From contig VAXP01000138.1 of assembly GCA_005884125.1 (NCBI GenBank), positions 33,039-71,579 on the forward strand: a DNA stretch of 38,541 nucleotides. The letters are read 5' to 3'. The position numbers and the translations under genes are program-made. Origin of the DNA: Actinomycetota bacterium. GTDB lineage: Bacteria; Actinomycetota; Acidimicrobiia; Acidimicrobiales; AC-35. The notes under the pieces are model-generated. The model saw only the letters and a list, made by a program, of their open reading frames with translations. It was not told the DNA's origin and ran no database searches. Positions 1-8,025 of the stretch are shown in pieces; positions within the stretch are counted from its first letter, which is position 1, and every line of letters begins with the position of its first letter.

Positions 1-954
1 GACGGCAGTCTTCTTCGGATCGATAAAGGGGACCAGCTCTACCATCCGCCGCGCCGCGGCACCCGTGGCGTAGACCTCGTCGTAGCTCCTGTTCTGCTGA
101 GCGTTGAACTTGGCGCTCCGTGCTGTGACGACGCCGAGGTTGGTCAACACCGCTTGAAGGTCATCCAGGAGCCGGGGGGAGTCGAGGCCACCGATCGCCC
201 ACGACCGAGACGGCGCGTGGATGTGGGCGCCGAGACTGAGGCCCTGAAGAAAGGCGAGCACCATCTCGCGCGGTGACCGCAGGATCGCGTCCGGTATGCG
301 CTTCGCTGAAGTCGTGCTCCCGCACCCGAGATAGTCGAGGAACTCGACCACGGCCTTGGAGTTCAGCTCGACAAGGGCGCACCGGTCACTGGGACGGCGG
401 ATGTGGGCACCCTCACCAAAGGAGCGGTCCGCGGCTTCCGCGATGCGGTTCAGGACCGCCGGCACGGAGTTGGTGATCCGGACCGACAGTACCGGCCGGA
501 CCGTGCAACCCTCGGAGGCATACGCACCCAGGAAGAAGGCCAGGTCCTCGGTCATCTCGCTGGGAACGCGAGCCGCCCTCTCAGACCCATGGGCTGCACT
601 GGGAACGAAGTCATCGAACCGAGGTGGTGCCGCGGCCCACATGTCGTCGCCGTATTTTGTGGCCACGAGGTCCCCTACGGCGATCTCATCGAGGCGCCGC
701 CACTCCACACCTGCCTCTCCCACGACGAGGACACGATGGTTGGCGGTTCCGCACACCCGGTGACCCGAGCGCAGGACGACTTCCCGTACCGGCCGGACAC
801 CGCCGTAGTAGAACGCGTCCGTCTTCTGTGTTGCTGGCACTGATGCCACTTCGACGATCTCGTCGCGGAAGGTGTCCGGAGCCTCCCCCTGATGAAGGCT
901 CCCGATCCGCACCAAGCCGTCGGCCGTGGTCAGGAGCGTCTCTCCCACGACGCA
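1..954 (-). other. Intein 4 in NrdJ (at least 318 aa, C-terminus outside window), insertion site FISGAISK|(T)
   Basis: Begins [20 protein letters not shown] directly after host FISGAISK; block B [14 protein letters not shown]; first DOD-like motif [13 protein letters not shown]; second motif position reads [11 protein letters not shown]. Splice C-terminus not visible. Confidence 0.88.
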
Positions 955-3900
955 CTTGCTGATGGCCCCGCTGATGAACGGCTGCACCGCGGACATCATG
1001 CGCACGTGGCCCATGTAGTGGATGGTGTTGTCGCCCATGGAGCAGGCGAACACGGGTAGGTCGTCCGGCGTCAGGTGAGGGGCGCCCAAGATCGACTTGT
1101 GCTCGTCGATGTAGGCCACGATCCCGGCGATCTGGGCGTCGTCATAGCCGAGTCGGCGCAGGGCACGAGGCACGGTCTGGTTGACGATCGACATGGTGCC
1201 GCCGCCCACCAGCTTCTTCATCTTGACCAGACCGAGGTCGGGCTCGACACCCGTGGTGTCGCAGTCGAGCAGCAGGCCGATGGTGTTGTGACTAACCAGT
1301 CCGTTGGCCACGTAGGTGACGTTCTCGGGCACGGAGAGGTCGTAGGTCAGCTCCTCCTCCTCCAGCTCCGCGGTCGTCACCGTGTCGTAGAAGAAGGAGA
1401 GCAGGTGAGCAAGGTCGGCGTCATCGGTGCGCTCCAACAACTCGTTGGCCAGCTGCCGGGTGACCGGTCCCCGCCAGGCCCGCATCCGATCCGTGGTCGG
1501 AACCAGGCGCTCGACCAGCTCCTTGGTCAGCGGGACGTGGTCTCTCCGGGCCCCCTGCTTGGCCGCCGGGCACATCACGGCGGCGCTCTTGCGCTCGCTG
1601 ATGAAGCCGATCTCCGCCAGCCAGCGCTCATTGGCTGAAAGGTTGAGAAGGCGCAGGACGGCCAGGGGCGTGGTGGCCCGGCCGGTCCGGGTCACGTCGG
1701 ACTTGCGGGTCGTGGGATATCCGATGGCGAGGAGCAGGTTCTGGACGTCGTGCGAGAGGTCCAGCGACCGCGTGCTCCAAACCGGGTAGCCGGCCGTGAC
1801 CGTCCCGTCAGACTCGAACAGCCCCCGGAGGAACGCGGCGTAGACGGGCCGGTCGTTGGTCTGCAGCACCGCGTCGGGGATACGGGGGGGGTCGTTGTCG
1901 AACCCGCTCGTCTTCCACCACAGGGCCACGCCCAGAGAGTCGACCCGCACCTCGGTGTCGCCCTCGTGCGCGGACACATGGCTCTCGAGCCCGAAGGCCT
2001 CCTTCAGGAGCACCTGGAGCCGGGCGATGACGTCGAGGTCGCCACTGGTGACCCGGAAGCGCAGGCTGTCGGCCTGCAGCGAGCCGTCGCCCGTGAAGTA
2101 GCCGACCAGCTCGGCCAGCCCGCGGGTCATGGTGCGGGGGGCGATCACGTGGTCGTCGCCCGTCCAGTAGGCGTCCCGCATGGGCGGCATCGGCACCGAC
2201 TGCGGTTCCCCGATGAGCTGGTCGAGAGAGAGGGGGACGAGGTCCCCCGCTCCGACGTCGGCGAGCCTCTTCCACTGCCATTGGCCCGTGGCCGGGTCGA
2301 CGACCTTGATCCGGTGCTGCGGAGTGCCCTGGAGGCGGTACCCGTGAGCCGTCTCCACACCCACCACCGGCTCCACGCCGTTGATGAAGAACTTGGTCGC
2401 CGTCTTCGGGCCCTGGTCGGTCTGGACGGCGATGTCGAGGTCCTGCCACCTGGCCCCGTCCACGTCGCCCAGCGAAGCCAGGCGCACCAGCCCCCGCTCG
2501 GTCGGGACCAGCGTTCCTCCGACCAGGCAGCCGGTCGGTGCGAGGACGCTGGCCTGCGAGTTGCGCACCCCGAACTGCTCACCCAGCTCGACCGCGCTGT
2601 CCCAGGACTCCTGGGCCGCGGTGAGGAGTTCGTGGGGGACGGCTTCCTCGTCGATCTCGGCCACCTTGGCTCTGTGCATGCGCAGGACGCCCAACATGGC
2701 CGCCGAGTTCTCCTGGTAGCCGGCGAAGGGGCCCATGCGGGCCGCCGTTCGGGCCGAGGTCGCATAGGAGTGGCCGGTGAGGAGGGCGGTGATGGCCCCG
2801 GCCCAAGCCCGACCCTCGTCGGAGTCGTAGGGAAGGCCCTGAGCCATGAGCAGGGCGCCCAGGTTGGCGTAGCCGATGCCCAGCTGGCGGAAGCGGCGGG
2901 AGGTCTCGGCGATCCTCTCCGTCGGGTAGTCGGCGTTGCCGACCAGGATCTCCTGGGCCGTGAACACCACCTCGACCGCGGCCCTGAACCCCTCCACGTC
3001 GAAGGTTCCGTCGTTTTGCAGGAACTTCAGGAGGTTGAGGCTGGCGAGATTGCATGCCGAGTTGTCGAGGTGCATGTATTCGCTGTTGTGGACGATCACA
3101 CCGCGGCCTTCAGCGGTGGCGACGGCGAAGTTGTGCTCCTCAGCCACTTCGAGGTCGTATACGGCGACCTGGTCGCCCAGGTCGAGATGCCTGATCGAGG
3201 TCACGCGATCGTCGCCCGCCGAGCCTCGCAGCCGAGCCCCCGAATAGAGCGAGCTCGCCTCTACCCAATCACCCGCGCGTGTGAGGAAGCGATGTTCTGG
3301 CGTGCAGCGGAGGCACCCACCGAGCTCGGTCTCGATCTCAACGAGCTCACTCGTGTACCCGGCGACCCAGGCCTTGACGATCGGACTCTCGAGCCGGCGC
3401 ATGCCATGCGACATGCATACAGCCGCGGGGAGCGCTGCGCCGGCCTCGCAGCGGTCCTTGAGGACGGAGATGGGCACAGGACCGGCATCAGTGAGAATCA
3501 GCGTCTCACCGACGAAGCAGCAAGGATTGCTTGCGTTGATCCGACCGGTCACCGGCGCGGTGTGCCAGCGGTTGATCGTGGTGTCGAACTGCATGCCGGG
3601 ATCGGCGCACTCCCAGGCCGCCTTGGCGATCTGGCGGAACAGGGCTCGCGCCTTCACCGTCTGGAGGACCTCGCCCGTCGTCACCGCTCGCAGGTGCCAG
3701 TCGGCGTCGTCCAGCACGGCCTGCATGAACTCGTCGGTCACCCGCACCGAGTTGTTGGCGTTCTGGTACTGGATGGAGTGACTGTCCCGGCCGTCGAGGT
3801 CCATGTCGAAGCCGGCGTCGCGAAGCGCCCGGGCCTTGCGCTCCTCGATGGCCTTGCACCAGATGAAGTCCTCGATGTCGGGATGGTCGGAATCGAGAAT

Positions 3901-5022
3901 GACCATCTTTGCTGCCCGACGAGTCTTGCCACCGCTACGAATTGTGCCCGCCGAGGCGTCGGCGCCGCGCATAAAGCTCACAGGCCCCGATGCGGCGCCT
4001 CCACCGGCCAGACCCTCCTTCGACGATCGCACTCGGGAGAGGTTGGTGCCCGCACCCGAACCACCCTTGAAGATCGTTCCTTCTTCGACATACCAGTTGA
4101 GGATCGAGCTCATCTCATCGTCCACCGCAAGGATGAAGCAGTTGTGAACCCGAAGGTCGGCGCTCAGGTACTCGCCGCTCTCGGTCTGGATGTCATAGAC
4201 GTCCATCTCGCCGAGGTCTTCGACGTACCCGATCTCGACCTGCTTGATCGGATGCACCGACGACCCGGTGTCATGCCACTCCAGTAGGTCGTCGAGTCGA
4301 AGGTCACCTGCTTCGACGAACTGGCCACCGTCGTCACCGTCGCCACCGTCGTCACCGGCGTCACTGCACCGCCAGACGAGGTGATCGGGAGTCACATCCA
4401 GTCGGTGACCGGCCTTGGTGTGGATTCGCAGGACGCTCTTTTGTCCGTTTGTCTTGACGGCCACGATCTGTGTGATCCCGTGGGCGTCGAAGACCTTGGT
4501 CCCGACCGCGTTGTCCTCGACCAGCCGGCCGATGGGAACGAGCCCCTCCGGCGTCGAGACCAGCGCGTCGTAGGGCTGGCAAGCCGAAGCCTGGGCGGGC
4601 ACGCCCTTGACCCCGATGTTGAACCACACCGGTGAGTTGAAGGCGGCCTTCTGGGTGATCACGAGGTGCTTGAGCTCGGCCCTGAAGGCCTCGGCCTCGG
4701 CCTCGTCGACGAAGTAGCCGTCCTTGACGCCCCAGCCCATGATCGTGTCGGCCACGCGGTCGACGACCTGGCGCAGCGACGACTCGCGCTCGGCCAAGCC
4801 CAGCGTCCCCCGGAAGTACTTCTGGGCCAGGATGTTGGTGGCGTTGACGCTCCACCCCGCCGGGACCTCCACTCCCAGCTGCTCGAAGGCCACCGAGCCG
4901 TCCCGGAAGTTGGTTATGCGGGCGTCGCGCCGCTCCCAGGTCACCTCGTCGTAGGGGTGAACGTCGGGCGTGGTGAAGTGCCGGCGGATCCCGATCCCCA
5001 GCCTCTGCGGGGCGATGGCCAT
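1..5022 (-). CDS. nrdJ: Class II (adenosylcobalamin-dependent) ribonucleotide reductase NrdJ, precursor containing four inteins; 3' end lies outside the window
   Basis: Hand translation of the minus strand from ATG 5022 to base 1 gives no stop (1674 codons). Host (extein) blocks include [162 protein letters not shown]. Extein total visible 649 aa. Not in the supplied ORF list because it is open at the left edge. Confidence 0.96.
   Translation of the reverse strand, partial: [1674 protein letters not shown]
1285..2529 (-). other. Intein 3 in NrdJ (415 aa, with LAGLIDADG/DOD homing endonuclease domain), insertion site [14 protein letters not shown]
   Basis: Begins [20 protein letters not shown], block B [13 protein letters not shown], endonuclease motifs [13 protein letters not shown] and [11 protein letters not shown], ends [20 protein letters not shown] before +1 Thr. 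Confidence 0.95.
3085..3519 (-). other. Intein 2 in NrdJ (145 aa mini-intein, no endonuclease), insertion site [12 protein letters not shown]
   Basis: Begins [17 protein letters not shown], block B [14 protein letters not shown], ends [26 protein letters not shown] before +1 Ser of [17 protein letters not shown]. Confidence 0.95.
4141..4581 (-). other. Intein 1 in NrdJ (147 aa mini-intein, no endonuclease), insertion site QASA|CFIL
   Basis: Begins [18 protein letters not shown], block B [13 protein letters not shown], block F/[20 protein letters not shown] followed by +1 Cys of CFILAVDDE. No LAGLIDADG motif; a [14 protein letters not shown] linker follows block B. Confidence 0.95.
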
Positions 5023-5086
5023 GGCGGTGGTGCCTCCCTGTGTGGTGCGGTGGTGAGCCCGGTTCAGCCTGCCCTCTGGGACCCTA

Positions 5087-5104
5087 ACCACAACATCTTG
5101 TGGT
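5087..5104. promoter_or_regulatory. NrdR-box-like palindrome upstream of nrdJ
   Basis: ACCACAACATCTTGTGGT on plus strand; perfect 7-bp arms with 4-nt spacer; 12/16 matches to the published NrdR box consensus acaCwAtATaTwGtgt as I recall it. Confidence 0.6.
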
Positions 5105-5135
5105 CCCTGGGGACCGAACCCCGAGATAGCGGCTA

Positions 5136-5165
5136 ATTACAGCATCGTAGTTTCATCTGTGTCAA
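5136..5165 (-). promoter_or_regulatory. Predicted sigma70-like promoter of nrdJ
   Basis: Minus strand TTGACA (5165-5160), 18-bp spacer, TGTAAT (5141-5136). Implies a leader of roughly 105 nt. Confidence 0.6.
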
Positions 5166-5304
5166 TGGAAGATCGGCTGCCAAAGTCCAGGTCAGAGTCC
5201 ATTCGCGAAGGTTCGCAATACGCTTGCTAGGGACTAACAGAGCTGTTCCCGCCCGGCCCTGCCTGGGCCTGCCGCCACCCTTCGGCCCGAACTAGAAACC
5301 GCAC

Positions 5305-6531
5305 GTGGACCTCGAGATCCGACCCGCCACCGAGGACGAGGCCGAGGCGTTCGGGCGGGCCTCGGCGCTGGCCTTCGGCGCCCCCTTCGACGCCGAGCGC
5401 TTCTCCCGCAGCCAGCCCCTGGTCGACCTGGGCCGCACGCTGGCCGCCTTCGACCCCGGGGCGGGCCCGCTCCACGACGGCATCGTGGCCACGGCCCACA
5501 GCCACGCCTTCGAGGTGTCGGTCCCCGGCGCCGAAAGTCATGCGGCCGGGGTGGCCAACGTCACCGTCCGGCCGACCCATCGCCGGCGCGGTCTGCTCAC
5601 CGCCCTCATGCGCCGCCAGCTCGACGACACCCACCGGCGCGGTGAGCCACTGGCCTGCCTGTGGGCGTCCGAGGCCCCGATCTATCGCCGCTTCGGCTAC
5701 GGCCTGGCCACGCGCGGGCTGCGGTGGCAGCTGGAACGGCCGGGCACCTCCTTCACCCCCGGGCTGGACGCCGGCGCGCTGGAGGCCAGGCTCATGGCCC
5801 CCGCCGACGCCAGGTCCGCGCTGGCCGACCTCCACGAGCGCACGCGGGCCACCACGCCGGCCATGGTGAAGCGCACCCAGGGCTGGTGGGACCGCATCCT
5901 CCACAACGCCAAGGGCGACACCCTGGCCGTGGTCGTCGAAGGCGCCGGTCGACCCGAGGCCGCCGGCCTGTACAGCATCGCCCCGTCCTGGGCCAGCGCC
6001 GGCCCGGCCAACACCCTGTCGGCCAACGAGGTCTACGCGGTCACGCCCCAGGCCTACGCCGCGGTCTGGCGCTACCTGCTCGACGTCGACCTCGTCGGGC
6101 GGGTGACGACCTTCCACCGCCCCCTGGACGAACCCCTCCAGTGGCTGCTGGCCAACCCCCGCGCCCTGCAACCTGCCCTGGTGGAGGGGCTGTGGGCCCG
6201 GCTGGTCGACGTGGGCGCCGCCCTGGGCGGGCGCCGGTACTGGGCCGAGGCCCACCTCGTGCTCGACGTGACCGACCGCTTCTGCCCATGGAACGAGGGC
6301 CGCTGGCGCCTCGATGCCGGGATCGACGGCGCCAGCTGCGAGCGGGCCGGCTCCGCCGATCCCGATCTGCACCTGGACGTCGCCGACCTGGGCGCGTCCT
6401 ACATGGGCCTCGCCGTGTTCGGGTCTCTGCAGAGGGCCGGGTTGGTCGATGAGGACCGCCCCGGTGCGATCCGAGAGGCCGATCGGGCCTTCGCCTGGTC
6501 CACCGCCCCCTGGGCCGTCACCTTCTTCTGA
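5305..6531 (+). CDS. Eis-like GNAT N-acetyltransferase with C-terminal SCP2-like domain
   Basis: MDLEIRPATEDEAEAFGRASALAFG..., GVANVTVRPTHRRRGLLTALMRRQLDD acetyl-CoA loop, C-terminal DPDLHLDVADLGASYMGL block typical of Eis proteins. GTG start; stop overlaps next start (TGATG). Confidence 0.8.
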   Translation: MDLEIRPATEDEAEAFGRASALAFGAPFDAERFSRSQPLVDLGRTLAAFDPGAGPLHDGIVATAHSHAFEVSVPGAESHAAGVANVTVRPTHRRRGLLTALMRRQLDDTHRRGEPLACLWASEAPIYRRFGYGLATRGLRWQLERPGTSFTPGLDAGALEARLMAPADARSALADLHERTRATTPAMVKRTQGWWDRILHNAKGDTLAVVVEGAGRPEAAGLYSIAPSWASAGPANTLSANEVYAVTPQAYAAVWRYLLDVDLVGRVTTFHRPLDEPLQWLLANPRALQPALVEGLWARLVDVGAALGGRRYWAEAHLVLDVTDRFCPWNEGRWRLDAGIDGASCERAGSADPDLHLDVADLGASYMGLAVFGSLQRAGLVDEDRPGAIREADRAFAWSTAPWAVTFF

Positions 6532-8009
6532 TGCCCGTCGTCATCGCCATAGACGCGGGGACGACCGGCGTGCGCAGCCTCGCCGTCGACCACCACGGAA
6601 CACCTCTGGGATGGGCGTACCGGGAGTTCGCCCAGCATTTTCCCCGCCCGGGGTGGGTCGAGCACGACCCGCTGGAGATCTGGTCGGCGGTGGAGGGCAC
6701 GCTGGCCGAGCTCGTCCCCTCGCTCGACGAGGCGCCGGCCGCGGTGGGCATCACCAACCAGCGGGAGACCGCGGTGGCGTGGGACCGGCGCACGGGCAAA
6801 CCGTTGCACCGCGCCATCGTGTGGCAGGACCGCCGCACCGCGGCCCGCTGCGACGAGCTGCGCGACGCCGGCTGGTTGGCGATGGTGAGGGAGCGGACAG
6901 GGCTCGTGCTCGACCCCTACTTCTCGGCGACCAAGTTCCACTGGCTGATCACCCAGGGCGGGGTGAAGGTGGGACCCGACCTGGCCCTGGGGACGGTGGA
7001 CAGCTGGGTGCTCTGGAACCTGACCGGCGGTGTGCACGCCACCGATCCCTCCAACGCCAGCCGCACTCTGCTCTACGACATCTGCCGCCGGGGTTGGGAC
7101 GCGGAGCTGGGCGAGGCCATGGGGGTGCCGCTCGATCCTCTGCCCCAGGTCCTGCCCTCCAGCGGTCGCTTCGGGCTCTGCGCCAGGGGCGTCGCCGGAG
7201 GGGCGCTGGCCGGGACACCCGTCAGCGGGATAGCGGGCGACCAGCAGGCCGCGCTGTTCGGCCAGGCCTGCTTCGAGCCGGGCATGACCAAGAACACCTA
7301 CGGCACCGGGAGCTTCGTGCTCATGAACGTGGGCGCCACCTGCCCCGACCCGGTGGAGGGGCTGCTCACAAGCGTGGCCTGGGAGCTGGCGTCGGGCGAG
7401 GTGGCCTACGCCCTGGAGGGCGCCATCTTCGTCACCGGCGCCGCCATCCAGTGGCTGCGGGACGGTCTGGGCGTCATCGCCTCGGCCGCCGAGACGGGGC
7501 CGCTGGCTGCTTCGGTTCCCGACAGCGAAGGCGTCTACCTCGTGCCCGCCTTCGCCGGCCTCGGCAGCCCGTGGTGGGACCCCTACGCCCGAGGCTTGGT
7601 GGTGGGTCTCACCCGAGGGACGGGCCGGGCCCATCTGGCCCGGGCGGTGGTGGAGGCCATGGCCTACCAGACACGCGACGTCGTGGAAGCCATGGGAGAA
7701 GCGTCCGGAAGGCAGGTCACTGCTCTGCGGGCCGACGGCGGCGCCTCGGTGATGGATCTCCTCCTACAGCTCCAGGCCGACCAGCTCCAGGTCCCGGTGG
7801 CCCGGCCGCGCGTGCAGGAGACCACCGCGCTGGGCGCCGCCTACCTCGCCGGGCTGGCCGAGGGAGTGTGGGGGTCGCTGGACGAGCTGGCCTCGCACTG
7901 GGCCCTGGACGCCGAGTTCACCCCCCATGTGAGCCAGGCGGGCGCGGACACGCGCCACGCGGGCTGGCGGCGGGCGGTCGAGCGGTCGCGGGGGTGGGCT
8001 CGCTCCTGA
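6531..8009 (+). CDS. glpK: Glycerol kinase (FGGY family)
   Basis: VIAIDAGTTGVRSLAVD, TNQRETAVAW, WQDRRTAARCDEL, LDPYFSATK, GIAGDQQAALFGQ, GTGSFVLMN; glycerol-contact residues Arg-Glu, Trp, Tyr, Asp all present. Confidence 0.88.
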   Translation: MPVVIAIDAGTTGVRSLAVDHHGTPLGWAYREFAQHFPRPGWVEHDPLEIWSAVEGTLAELVPSLDEAPAAVGITNQRETAVAWDRRTGKPLHRAIVWQDRRTAARCDELRDAGWLAMVRERTGLVLDPYFSATKFHWLITQGGVKVGPDLALGTVDSWVLWNLTGGVHATDPSNASRTLLYDICRRGWDAELGEAMGVPLDPLPQVLPSSGRFGLCARGVAGGALAGTPVSGIAGDQQAALFGQACFEPGMTKNTYGTGSFVLMNVGATCPDPVEGLLTSVAWELASGEVAYALEGAIFVTGAAIQWLRDGLGVIASAAETGPLAASVPDSEGVYLVPAFAGLGSPWWDPYARGLVVGLTRGTGRAHLARAVVEAMAYQTRDVVEAMGEASGRQVTALRADGGASVMDLLLQLQADQLQVPVARPRVQETTALGAAYLAGLAEGVWGSLDELASHWALDAEFTPHVSQAGADTRHAGWRRAVERSRGWARS

Positions 8010-8025
8010 GCGCGGGCGCACCCGT

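Noticed and set aside
1750-4287. 845-aa plus-strand ORF in the supplied track
   Set aside because: It is antisense to nrdJ; its His/Gly/Arg/Pro-rich translation has no recognisable domain, and the opposite strand encodes clear RNR and intein motifs. Long antisense frames are expected at this GC content.
5102-5115. GGTCCC-TG-GGGACC hairpin as a terminator
   Set aside because: Lies between promoter and nrdJ start, has a 2-nt loop and no T-run; not a plausible intrinsic terminator.
5023-5130. Cobalamin riboswitch upstream of the B12-dependent nrdJ
   Set aside because: Predicted leader is only about 105 nt and I see no B12-box-like sequence; the palindrome fits an NrdR site better.
5205-5216. 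GCGAA-GG-TTCGC palindrome between nrdJ and the eis-like gene as a LexA/SOS box
   Set aside because: Does not fit the actinobacterial SOS box (CGAAC-N4-GTTCG) and 12 bp of symmetry is weak on its own.
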